Shown: positions 1 to 7,618 of the stretch, in pieces
Layout of the letters: each line of letters begins with the position of its first letter
Position numbering within the stretch: position 1 is the stretch's first letter
Assembly: GCA_000739535.1 (NCBI GenBank)
Contig: DF820473.1
Coordinates: 33,039 to 73,322, forward strand
Reading direction: 5' to 3'
Source of the DNA: Candidatus Vecturithrix granuli
GTDB lineage: Bacteria; Moduliflexota; Moduliflexia; Moduliflexales; Moduliflexaceae
DNA: 40,284 nt
The notes under the pieces: model-generated
The model's input: the letters and a program-made list of their open reading frames with translations, nothing else
Told to the model about the DNA's origin: nothing
Databases searched by the model: none
Position numbers and translations under genes: made by a program

Positions 1-17
1 CGACGTGCGGTATTCCG

Positions 18-41
18 GTCATCGAGCGAAGTCGAGATGAC
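18..41. repeat. small palindrome, REP-like
   Basis: GTCATC at 18-23 and GATGAC at 36-41 form an inverted repeat around GAGCGAAGTCGA. The core GCGAAGTCGA also occurs inside the 110-bp elements elsewhere in the window, so this is probably a fragment or relative of a dispersed palindromic repeat. The window edge prevents a full view. Confidence 0.3.
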
Positions 42-109
42 AAACATCCGTAGAACTTAACAACCCTGCCCTGTATCTGGCGGAGTCCTTGTGCAACGTT
101 TCTGTGTTT

Positions 110-144
110 AAACAAAAATTCCCTGCCCTTGTTGAAGAGCAGGG
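110..144 (-). terminator. Rho-independent terminator after the BMP-family gene
   Basis: On the minus strand CCCTGC (139-144) pairs with GCAGGG (121-126), with a possible inner CTT/AAG pairing. A T-rich tract follows (complement of 110-120). It lies about 20 bases past the stop of the preceding minus-strand gene, the usual place for an intrinsic terminator. Confidence 0.75.
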
Positions 145-163
145 AAGCAGAAACAACCCGAGG

Positions 164-1195
164 TTATTCAGTCGGCACAACAATTTCGCCGGCAATAATT
201 TTCTTTTCAGCTTCAGCCACTTTGTCGAGCATCTCTTGTGTTACCAGGTCTTTATTGTAATCATCCATAGCGAAATAGACGCCGCGATAGGTTACGCCGT
301 CAATTTCCACGCTATCGGCTAATCCGAATTCTCTGACACCCGCCTGGAATTTGCCTTCGGTCAGGTCTTTAATCGTCAGATACACGGAGACATCAACTTG
401 TTTCAGCATACTCGTCAGGCCAAAATTTTCTCCGGTCTCTTTGATATGGCCGAGGTGATTCTGATTCGAATCAACGCCGATGACAAAGATTTTGCGTTCT
501 TTGCAGGCTTCATACACGCCGGCGCCGGTTAAGCCGGAAGCATGGTAAATCACATACGCGCCTTTGTCTATCTGCGCCAGCGCTAACTCTTTGCCTTTGA
601 CCGGGTCGGCAAAAGCTGAAGGAGCGGAGCCAGCATAATCGCTCAAAAACTTGCAGTCAGGATACGCATATTTGACGCCTTCGCGATAACCGGCTTCAAA
701 TTTATGAATCAACGGAATATCCATACCGCCAACGAATCCAACTGTGTCTTTGCCGTCAGCCTGAGCTTTCATGGCACTGATGATTCCAACCAGGAACGAA
801 CCATCATGTTCTCTGAAGCGCAGAGACACTACGTTTGGTTTATCCGGCACAAAACCATCCACAATCGCAAACTTGGTATCCGGGAATTCTTCGGACACGG
901 CCTTAATGGCGTCTTCAAACAAGAATCCTACGCCGATAACCAGATCGAAGCCCTGGCTGGCAATCATGCGTAATCCGGTTTCACGGTCAGCGTCCGCCCC
1001 CGGTTCAATCTCGATATGGGACACGCCTAATTTTTCCGCCCACTGCAAGCCGCGAAAAGCGGAATCATTGAAGGATTGATCCCCTTTGCCGCCGATATCA
1101 AAGACCATTCCAACTCGTAATTCCGCCTGAGCAAAACTGACAAGGCCAAGCAAACAGGTTGTGACAACGACTAATGCTAAAATTTTTTTAAACAT
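164..1195 (-). CDS. BMP/PnrA-family ABC transporter substrate-binding protein
   Basis: The product is 343 residues. It begins with a Sec signal peptide (lysines at 3-4, hydrophobic stretch to about residue 22, AQA cleavage site), so the mature protein is periplasmic or surface-held. Near the mature N-terminus GGKGDQSFNDSAF matches the conserved start of the BMP/Med/PnrA family, which binds nucleosides or similar ligands for an ABC importer. The start at 1195 is chosen over upstream in-frame codons because AGGAGGG lies 9 bases before it and the signal peptide starts there. The preceding gene on this strand is a secreted 5'-nucleotidase, which supports a nucleoside ligand (inference). No permease or ATPase of this importer is adjacent, so those subunits must lie elsewhere or to the left. 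Confidence 0.9.
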   Translation of the reverse strand: MFKKILALVVVTTCLLGLVSFAQAELRVGMVFDIGGKGDQSFNDSAFRGLQWAEKLGVSHIEIEPGADADRETGLRMIASQGFDLVIGVGFLFEDAIKAVSEEFPDTKFAIVDGFVPDKPNVVSLRFREHDGSFLVGIISAMKAQADGKDTVGFVGGMDIPLIHKFEAGYREGVKYAYPDCKFLSDYAGSAPSAFADPVKGKELALAQIDKGAYVIYHASGLTGAGVYEACKERKIFVIGVDSNQNHLGHIKETGENFGLTSMLKQVDVSVYLTIKDLTEGKFQAGVREFGLADSVEIDGVTYRGVYFAMDDYNKDLVTQEMLDKVAEAEKKIIAGEIVVPTE

Positions 1196-1286
1196 AACTC
1201 CATACCCTCCTGAGGTAATGATAAAATGATGTAATATTACTTTAGAGGAAATTCTTGTCGCTGAATTCCCCCAGGTTGACCACCAT

Positions 1287-1354
1287 GGAAAGCGAGCCGA
1301 AATACGGAATTTCGCCCCGCTTTCCTGAGAATGGAGCGCCAAACGCGGCACTCC
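1287..1354. repeat. tandem pair of intergenic hairpins
   Basis: The gap between the 5'-nucleotidase and the BMP gene holds two strong hairpins. The first pairs 1287-1303 with 1309-1325 (17 bases, two mismatches, 5-base loop). The second pairs GGAGCGCC (1333-1340) with GGCACTCC (1347-1354) and starts 6 bases past the nucleotidase stop. Neither has a T-tract on the minus strand, so they look more like a REP-type or mRNA-stabilising element than terminators. Confidence 0.5.
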
Positions 1355-1359
1355 ACACC

Positions 1360-2970
1360 TTATTCCACAATTGTCAATCGGCCTTCAACCGCTGCGCCGA
1401 CTTTGCCCTTTTCGGCAATATATTCGCGCAAAGAGTCGGCATCGACATAGCCGGTATCAATCTTTGGCAGGTCTTTCAAGGTGGCATAACCGTCGCCGCC
1501 GGCGCCCATAAAGTTGTTAGTGACAACTTTGTAAGTCTGTTCCAGATTAATCGGCTGACCGCCAACCTGCACATTTTCAGCCGCTCCTGTCTTGCGGTTT
1601 AAGGTCCAGGTTAAGCCGGCAACTTGCAAGAATGCCCCATTTCCGGGTTGAATCGTTGCTGCATAATTCAACAACTCCATAATCTGAGCGCCAGTCATGT
1701 CCACGAGTACCAGCGTATTGCCAAAAGGTTGGACTTTAAGCACATCGCGATATGTAATCGTTCCCTGCTCAATATCCGACCGGATGCCACCGCCGTTTTG
1801 CAAGGCAATTTCAGCGCCGGTTTTGGCGCACATACTATCAGTGACAATATTTGCCAGATTGGTTTCCTGCGCACGCACGAGTTTTCGATCTCCGTCCAGT
1901 TTCACCAGCGCTTCTCCGATCGGTTGCGACAGCAATTCGTCGGCCTGACTCAGATATGGTTGCATTGCTTCCACAATCACTTTGTCTTCGACATACCCTA
2001 CACCGCTGTACATAAAGTACTCTTTGTCGTTATAGCTCACCCGTTTTTTCAGGTTGACAGGTAATAAACGATAGGTATGATCCGTGACTTTATTGGCTTC
2101 AGTATCAATGGTGAGATCCAGACGACCGACAAATTTTGACCATTCTCCGCCATGCACAATCAGGGTATTGCCAACCACTTCTGCTTCTGTTAAGGCGTCG
2201 TGGGAATGTCCGCCTACGATCACATCAATGCCTGGCACTTCTTTCGCCAATTTTATGTCGCCAGCGCTGTTGTACCCGCCGCCGGAATTTTCAAAAAAAC
2301 CTAAATGCGTCAGAGCAATCACCACATCCGCTTCTTCGCGTAGTTTAGGCACCAGAGCTTTTGCCGTTTCAATGATATCCTTAAATTCCAGATCTTTCAC
2401 ATTGTCTGGAGTGACCAGAATGGGCGACTCTTCTGTGGTTAACCCGAAAATCGCCACATTTAATCCGTCAAATTCCTTAATGATGTACGGCTCAACAAGG
2501 TATTCGCCGGAGTCTTTTTTGACAATATTGGCAGACAAGAACGGAAATTCGGCCCATTCCTGCTGCTTCAGCAAGACTTCGCGGGGTTTATCAAATTCAT
2601 GGTTTCCCAGGGTCATGGCATCGTAGCCGAGCAAGTTCATAAGTTTAAAATCCGGTTCAGCATCGAGCATGTCAGATTCCGGAACCCCCATATTCACATC
2701 GCCGGCTGAGAGCAGCAGCGTATGACCTCCGGCTTCTTCAACCTCGGCCCGCACGATATTCACTAGCGTTGATTGCGCCGCCAATCCGCCGGAATCCGGA
2801 CTGCCATACGGAGAAAATTTGGCAAAGTGCCCATGGTGATCATTAGTGTGAAGAATCGTGAGTGTAGAGACTTCAGCCCATGCGAGCGGGGCAAGCACGA
2901 GCACACTCACCAGAACAAGGAATATCGGGCTGCAAAGAACATGAAAAGTATGTTTTGACCTTCTCATCAT
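1360..2970 (-). CDS. secreted 5'-nucleotidase / UshA-family metallophosphatase
   Basis: The product is 536 residues with an N-terminal signal peptide (hydrophobic 14-30, LAWA end). The metallophosphoesterase domain shows ILHTNDHHG (39-47, Asp44 and His46 metal ligands), LSAGDVNMG, GNHEFD (122-127) and VIVGGHSHD. The C-terminal 5'-nucleotidase domain shows GGGIRSD and NNFMGAGGDGY, which form the nucleotide-binding pocket. The family hydrolyses extracellular nucleotides to nucleosides plus phosphate. AAGGAGG lies 5 bases before ATG-2970; ATG-2967 is an equally possible start. A nucleoside-binding protein gene follows 164 bases downstream on the same strand, suggesting dephosphorylation outside the membrane followed by nucleoside uptake. 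Confidence 0.92.
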   Translation of the reverse strand: MMRRSKHTFHVLCSPIFLVLVSVLVLAPLAWAEVSTLTILHTNDHHGHFAKFSPYGSPDSGGLAAQSTLVNIVRAEVEEAGGHTLLLSAGDVNMGVPESDMLDAEPDFKLMNLLGYDAMTLGNHEFDKPREVLLKQQEWAEFPFLSANIVKKDSGEYLVEPYIIKEFDGLNVAIFGLTTEESPILVTPDNVKDLEFKDIIETAKALVPKLREEADVVIALTHLGFFENSGGGYNSAGDIKLAKEVPGIDVIVGGHSHDALTEAEVVGNTLIVHGGEWSKFVGRLDLTIDTEANKVTDHTYRLLPVNLKKRVSYNDKEYFMYSGVGYVEDKVIVEAMQPYLSQADELLSQPIGEALVKLDGDRKLVRAQETNLANIVTDSMCAKTGAEIALQNGGGIRSDIEQGTITYRDVLKVQPFGNTLVLVDMTGAQIMELLNYAATIQPGNGAFLQVAGLTWTLNRKTGAAENVQVGGQPINLEQTYKVVTNNFMGAGGDGYATLKDLPKIDTGYVDADSLREYIAEKGKVGAAVEGRLTIVE

Positions 2971-3044
2971 AAAAACCTCCTTCTCTTAAATTAATGATGT
3001 CCTTCTCATTATATTAAAAGTGACCTGTATCTAAGCATAAATAC

Positions 3045-3072
3045 ACTATGTAGAAATAGTCTGTTCTGTCAA
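3045..3072 (-). promoter_or_regulatory. sigma70-type promoter for the 5'-nucleotidase gene
   Basis: On the minus strand TTGACA (3067-3072), 16 bases, then CATAGT (3045-3050) lies about 70 bases before the start codon. A perfect TATAAT (complement of 3008-3013) lies closer to the gene but has no good -35. Either could be used. Confidence 0.4.
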
Positions 3073-3209
3073 GAATTCTCTCTGAAAATTAATTCTCCTT
3101 TTCGCTCTAAGTAAGTGCAAATAAATTTCTTGAACTTTTGTTTGAAAAAAAGTGCGACTACCGGGCAAAAGTCAGGAAATCCTTGCTTATAAAAAATCCT
3201 TGTAGTTAC

Positions 3210-4598
3210 TTATAGGGTTTTTACCAATTTGGCGCAGAAGAATCCGTCAAAATATTCTTGGGGAGGCTCAATTCGCAAAAACCCCTGGTCCGTGATACAG
3301 CCATGGAGTTCCGGGGGCAGATATTTTTGCGGCGATTCGATTCGAAATCCTGGATGATCTCGCAAAAATTGGGTGATCACTTCTTCGTTTTCTTCGGGTT
3401 CGGTCGTACAAGTACTATAGACAAGAACTCCGTGTTCGGGATGTAAGAGGGGAACAGATCGATTGAGCAGTCGAAGTTGTAATTGCTGAAGGCTATGAAT
3501 ATGGCTTTCCTCGATTGTCCATTTCGCTTCAGGATGTTTGCGCAGCACGCCCAGCCCTGAACACGGGGCGTCAACTAAAATACGATGAAAACCCCGATCA
3601 TTCTGAAAGTGCGAAGCCGGGAGATCAAGAAACGTTGTCATATCTCCTCGATATGGCTGTACGATTGAGATCCCTATGCGCTGGCAATTTTCCTGAAGCC
3701 GGCTTAATTTGTTTTCATGGATGTCCACCGCCGTGATCTTCCCGCGATTCTCCATCAATTCTCCGATATGGGTAGTTTTGATCCCGGCCCCTGCACACGC
3801 TTCTAGAATATTTTCCCAGGGTTTCGGATCAAGGATTTGGGACACCAGCATAGAGGCTGCATTTTGAATAGTACATTCTCCTTCTTGATACCAACGCAAT
3901 TCAGCAAGCGCCGGCGCGCCGGCAATCACTAAACCGCTTAACGGATCTGGCAATGGCGTGATCTTACCAGCATAACCTGACAAGCTTTCCTGGAGCGCAG
4001 CGCGTGAGGTTTTGAACGGATTCACGCGCAGCATCAGGTGTGGCGGCTGATTTTGAATGCGGCAGCATGTTTCCGCTCCCTGCTCACCAAGCCGCTGAAC
4101 CCAACGTTTGACCATCCATTCAGGATACGAATACTGCACCGCCAGGCGCGTCACCTTATCAGGAATCGTTTCAGGTCTTCGCAGGGTGTCTAAACTTCTG
4201 TGCAATTGCCGTAAAATCCCGTTGACAACGCCTTTGGCCATATTCGCCGGAAGGTTTAATTTTTGGCGATATTTCTCTGCCAGTTTGACAGATTCGTTAA
4301 TGGCTGCTGAGGGCGGGATTTTATCTAACATCAACACCTGATAACTCCCTATCCGCAGGATATGGCGTAACCAGGGAGAAGATTGCTGCAGCGGTTTTTT
4401 ACAGACCTGATCCAGATACCAATCCAGACGTTTCTGCCATCGCAGCACGCCATAGACTATCTCTGTCACTAACGCTTTATCTCTGGGATCGCGCAATGAT
4501 GATTTTCGTAATTCAGCATCCAAAACAATATTCGCATAGGCCTGTTCTGCTTCAATACGCGCCAGAATTTGTACTGCCAGATCCCTGCTGTTTTGCAT
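3210..4598 (-). CDS. rsmB: 16S rRNA (cytosine-967-C5)-methyltransferase RsmB
   Basis: The 462-residue length fits RsmB. The N-terminal NusB-like helical domain spans about 1-140, including VTEIVYGVLRWQKRLDWYLD. The SAM-dependent methyltransferase domain follows: LEACAGAGIKTTHIGEL is the SAM-binding motif, AVDIHEN follows the second strand, ILVDAPCSGLGVLRKHPE is motif IV with the Pro-Cys pair, and YSTCTTEPEENE is motif VI with the catalytic Thr-Cys. Both cysteines are intact. The enzyme acts on naked 16S rRNA or early assembly particles in the cytoplasm. No strong ribosome binding site precedes ATG-4598. It stands alone between the 5'-nucleotidase and a lipoprotein gene; the 240-base downstream gap shows no terminator. 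Confidence 0.93.
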   Translation of the reverse strand: MQNSRDLAVQILARIEAEQAYANIVLDAELRKSSLRDPRDKALVTEIVYGVLRWQKRLDWYLDQVCKKPLQQSSPWLRHILRIGSYQVLMLDKIPPSAAINESVKLAEKYRQKLNLPANMAKGVVNGILRQLHRSLDTLRRPETIPDKVTRLAVQYSYPEWMVKRWVQRLGEQGAETCCRIQNQPPHLMLRVNPFKTSRAALQESLSGYAGKITPLPDPLSGLVIAGAPALAELRWYQEGECTIQNAASMLVSQILDPKPWENILEACAGAGIKTTHIGELMENRGKITAVDIHENKLSRLQENCQRIGISIVQPYRGDMTTFLDLPASHFQNDRGFHRILVDAPCSGLGVLRKHPEAKWTIEESHIHSLQQLQLRLLNRSVPLLHPEHGVLVYSTCTTEPEENEEVITQFLRDHPGFRIESPQKYLPPELHGCITDQGFLRIEPPQEYFDGFFCAKLVKTL

Positions 4599-4676
4599 AA
4601 GACGAATGTACTGTTAGAGAGAGGGCATTAGTTCACGCGGTAGCCCTCTGATTATCTGAATGTTCATGCCCGCTGT

Positions 4677-5117
4677 TTAGCGAATAGAAAGCACCGTTGA
4701 GACCGCATTACTCCAATTACCTGAAGAATCCCGAATTTTGAGCGAGATACGGACATCAGAAGGACGACTGTAATAATTGACCGCCATTGGAATCGTTAAC
4801 ATACCCGATGGATAGGTGGTTCGAAAGGCAATCCGCGATAAACTTTCGCCATCGACCGAAACCGCAGCCACCCCAAATCCCAAATCTGCGTCAGGATCAA
4901 GATACATTGCGGTTAAATTGATAATATTCCCCACGTTGGTTGGGTTAGGAGAAATAGTCAGGTTGGATAATGTCGGCGCAGTGCCAGACGTCTGTCCTGT
5001 GGAAGGAGACGTTCCGGGAAGGCCTATTCCGGTACACCCACATACCGCCAGAGCGATCAGGCAACAAAGGAATACATAACAAGAACGTCTTTGGGTATTA
5101 TCATGATTTCTACGCAT
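4677..5117 (-). CDS. small Ig-like lipoprotein, function unknown
   Basis: The product is 146 residues. A basic N-terminus and hydrophobic helix (13-25) lead to a lipobox in which Cys28 follows Gly27 (AVCGCTG), so a lipid anchor is likely. A Ser/Thr/Gly/Pro-rich linker (about 29-48) precedes a beta-rich domain whose pattern (TISPNPTNVGN, then YLDPDADLG, ending RDSSGNWSN) is like bacterial Ig/PKD-type folds. I do not recognise a named family. It lies upstream of rsmB on the same strand with a 78-base gap. That gap holds an AGAGGGC/GCCCTCT inverted repeat (4620-4649) with no T-tract. Confidence 0.65.
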   Translation of the reverse strand: MRRNHDNTQRRSCYVFLCCLIALAVCGCTGIGLPGTSPSTGQTSGTAPTLSNLTISPNPTNVGNIINLTAMYLDPDADLGFGVAAVSVDGESLSRIAFRTTYPSGMLTIPMAVNYYSRPSDVRISLKIRDSSGNWSNAVSTVLSIR

Positions 5118-5218
5118 ACACGCTGCCTTCTTCCAAAACAGAGAATGTATAATCTATAATTTTACGTTCGTGATCATAGATCATACATTCGGACGGTTTA
5201 TCGGTAAATAGTGGTTAT

Positions 5219-5336
5219 ATATAGCAATCCTAAATCAAATGTAGACTGTCATTGCGAGACTTTGCGAAGCAATCACGCCGAGATTGCTTCGTCAAAGACT
5301 CCTCGCAATGGCACAACTGGTTTAGGGTTGCTATAT
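5219..5336. repeat. 118-bp nested palindromic element (MITE/REP-like)
   Basis: The outer inverted repeat ATATAGCAATCCTAAA (5219-5234) matches the complement of the segment ending at 5336 with one mismatch. Inside, CATTGCGAG (5250-5258) pairs with CTCGCAATG (5302-5310), and CGAAGCAATC (5265-5274) pairs with GATTGCTTCG (5282-5291). The whole can fold as a nested cruciform. The GTCATTGCGAG...CGAAGCAATC wording is found as a dispersed repeat in many unrelated bacterial genomes. No ORF is present, so any movement would need a transposase supplied elsewhere. Confidence 0.7.
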
Positions 5337-5511
5337 GTTTTGAAAAATATCGAGAAACTTTATACTACATTGAGCGAGTCTTGTCAATAAGTTAATGTGT
5401 TCTTTTTGAGAAGAAAAGATCATCGTTGATGACAAAATGTGGAGGTGCAGAGACAATTTCCGGCAATACCCTGAAATTCCTGTTGACATCTTTGTTGAAA
5501 AATTGCACTGT

Positions 5512-5563
5512 TTGGTAATTACATAGCAATTGGTATTATTTATGCATAAATAAACTATTTATG
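5512..5563 (+). promoter_or_regulatory. possible promoter and operator-like palindrome before the pseudopilin gene
   Basis: TTGGTA (5512-5517), 16 bases, TATTAT (5534-5539) is a weak sigma70-like pair about 70 bases before the pseudopilin start. It is immediately followed by a perfect palindrome, CATAAATA (5545-5552), AAC, TATTTATG (5556-5563), which would cover the transcription start. A TTGACA at 5483-5488 has no fitting -10. Both promoter and operator readings are guesses from sequence alone. Confidence 0.3.
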
Positions 5564-5611
5564 TAATACCGGAAACATTCTCAAAACATTCGAAAAATAC
5601 TATAAGGGATT

Positions 5612-6067
5612 ATGATGATGAACAGAAAATGGTCAATACAAGAGCGGGGCTTCACCTTGATAGAAGTACTTGTTGTGATGACTATTATCGGAATTCTTGC
5701 CACATTGATAGTGCCGGCATTGATGATGAGTTATTACAAAGCGATAGATAGACGCGTTATCACTGAAATGCGCACGATCATTATTGCCATAGGGCTTTAT
5801 CGGCTTGATTATGATATTGTGCCTCAATCTGCCAATTATAAAGAACTTGTCAATCTGCTGAATTCAGATATCGGCGGCATTGCGCCTATTCCTGAACGCG
5901 ACGCCTGGAAACATCTTTTGGTGTATCATGCGGTGTCTGAGGCTGCATATACTCTGATAAGCTATGGCAGAGATGGCATAAAGGGAAATCCTGCCAGCAG
6001 CGAATCATTTGATCCTGACGCCGATGTGATTGTTATCAATGGCGAATTTGTGGCAACAAATCGCTAA
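5612..6067 (+). CDS. GspG-like type II secretion / type IV pilus pseudopilin
   Basis: The product is 151 residues. ERG-FTLIEVLVVMTIIG is a class III prepilin leader: cleavage after Gly13, methylated Phe14, and the conserved Glu18 (position +5). The hydrophobic helix runs to about residue 38. The C-terminal part, DAWKHLLVYHAV then YTLISYGRDG, mirrors the GspG signature (DPWG, YVY, YDLxSYGADG), so the globular calcium-binding-type domain is probably conserved. AAGGGA precedes three consecutive ATGs at 5612, 5615 and 5618. No other secretion or pilus gene is adjacent, so this is an orphan subunit; a hairpin terminator lies about 140 bases downstream. It may also be a general prepilin-like protein rather than a true GspG. 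Confidence 0.8.
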   Translation: MMMNRKWSIQERGFTLIEVLVVMTIIGILATLIVPALMMSYYKAIDRRVITEMRTIIIAIGLYRLDYDIVPQSANYKELVNLLNSDIGGIAPIPERDAWKHLLVYHAVSEAAYTLISYGRDGIKGNPASSESFDPDADVIVINGEFVATNR

Positions 6068-6203
6068 CGGTGGCAAATACGCCATGTAAAGACACGCCTG
6101 AATATAATTTTCACCAATTTTCGGTTGACATAGAACAGAAACCTGCACAAGATTGACGCGATATGTTGAACACCGAGAATTTCAGAAAATACATGCACGC
6201 CTC

Positions 6204-6237
6204 AAAATCGAGATTTTTGAAAAACTCGATTTTTTTC
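6204..6237 (+). terminator. A/T-flanked hairpin terminator
   Basis: AAAATCGAG (6204-6212) pairs with CTCGATTTT (6225-6233), continuing into a run of T to 6237. It lies between the pseudopilin gene and hisS. The layout A-run, core, T-run, A-run, core complement, T-run is shared with the hairpins at 9009, 15428 and 33081. Confidence 0.65.
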
Positions 6238-6355
6238 CTGCTCATAAATTTCTGAAAATTTACCAATTGAACTTTTATATCTATCAGGGCAAGGCTTTCC
6301 GACAGATAGGGGTCGGATTGGTTTGCTATAAACTGGGAATGATTTTTGATTACTC

Positions 6356-7612
6356 ATGAAGATACAATCCTTTCGAGGCTTTCGCGACATTTTGCCAGAT
6401 GAGGTTGCTCTCTGGCATACTGTTGAAGCAGAAACCCGGGAACTGTTCGGATTATACGGCTATTCAGAAATTCGAACTCCGGTGTTAGAAAAAGTAGAAC
6501 TCTTTTCCCGTAGTGTTGGTGAAGATACGGATATTGTGCAGAAAGAGATGTATGTTATTGAAAATAAGCGGGAAGGAAATATGGCGCTGCGCCCAGAAGG
6601 GACGGCGGCGGTTGTACGGGCGTATAATGAGCACAATCTGGCGGCCTCGCGTCCGGTGCCTGAAAAGTTGTATTATATTCTGCCGATGTTCCGCCATGAG
6701 CGTCCGCAGGCCGGAAGGTTTCGACAATTTCACCAACTTGGCGCCGAAGCATTAGGAATTGACAGCCCGGCGATTGATGCGGAAATGATTGCCATGGTCG
6801 CCAATTTATTGAAAAAATTCAATGTCAGCAACATTGAAATTCAACTCAATTCTGTAGGGTGCAAAGCCTGTCGTCCGGCATATCGGGAAAAGCTGAAAGC
6901 CTATCTCGCCGCTTCTTACAATGATCTTTGTCAGGACTGCCAGAATCGTTTTGAGCGCAATCCCATGCGGATTCTTGATTGTAAACAAGAAGGCTGCCAA
7001 CGGATTGTGGCGGCAGCGCCGGTGATGATCGATCATTATTGTCAGGATTGCCATATTCATTTTTCAGAATTGCAGGAGTATCTTGGAATTTGGGGGATTG
7101 AGTTTCGGATGAATCCACGCATGGTACGCGGGCTGGATTATTACGTCAGAACAGCGTTTGAATTTGTTTCCTCGTCGTTAGGCGCTCAAAGTGCCATATT
7201 GGGAGGTGGTCGGTATGACGGCTTGTCGGAAGATATTGGCGGCCCTCATGTTCCCGGAGTGGGATTTGCGATGGGGATTGAGCGATTGATTTCCTTATTG
7301 CAGGTTGAACTCCCGCCAAAACCGATTGATGTGTTTATTGCTATCCTGGGCGCGGCGGCTCGTAAACCTGCCATCGCCTTGCAGCGCGATTTACGTCAGG
7401 CTGGCATCCGCACTGAACTTGAGTATCAGGAAAAAAGTTTGAAAAGCCAGATGAAAAAAGCCGGGAAACTTGGTGTAACCTATACGATTCTGCTTGGCGA
7501 AGATGAATTGGAAAAAGGGATCGCCGTGGTTCGGGATATGGTTGAAAGTTCTCAACAGGAGGTGGCGATACCCCAACTTGTTGAGACTCTTTTGCATCGC
7601 GTGAGAGGATAA
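6356..7612 (+). CDS. hisS: histidyl-tRNA synthetase
   Basis: The 418-residue length is typical of bacterial HisRS. Class II motifs are clear: FRGFRDILPDEVALW at the N-terminus, LRPEGTAAVVRAY (about 79-91), FRHERPQAGRFRQFHQLGAE (motif 2), LDYYVRTAFEF (histidine recognition) and LGGGRYDGL...GVGFAMGIERL (motif 3). The C-terminal anticodon-binding domain follows, including the LEYQEKSLKSQMKKA helix. It charges tRNA-His; a tRNA-His(GTG) lies at 27077-27151. The ribosome binding site before ATG-6356 is poor, but no better in-frame start exists. A flavoprotein gene follows after 6 bases, so the two are probably co-transcribed. Confidence 0.96.
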   Translation: MKIQSFRGFRDILPDEVALWHTVEAETRELFGLYGYSEIRTPVLEKVELFSRSVGEDTDIVQKEMYVIENKREGNMALRPEGTAAVVRAYNEHNLAASRPVPEKLYYILPMFRHERPQAGRFRQFHQLGAEALGIDSPAIDAEMIAMVANLLKKFNVSNIEIQLNSVGCKACRPAYREKLKAYLAASYNDLCQDCQNRFERNPMRILDCKQEGCQRIVAAAPVMIDHYCQDCHIHFSELQEYLGIWGIEFRMNPRMVRGLDYYVRTAFEFVSSSLGAQSAILGGGRYDGLSEDIGGPHVPGVGFAMGIERLISLLQVELPPKPIDVFIAILGAAARKPAIALQRDLRQAGIRTELEYQEKSLKSQMKKAGKLGVTYTILLGEDELEKGIAVVRDMVESSQQEVAIPQLVETLLHRVRG

Positions 7613-7618
7613 GGGCTT

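Noticed and set aside
4620-4649. AGAGGGC/GCCCTCT hairpin as terminator of the lipoprotein gene
   Set aside because: There is no T-tract on the minus strand; kept only as a remark.
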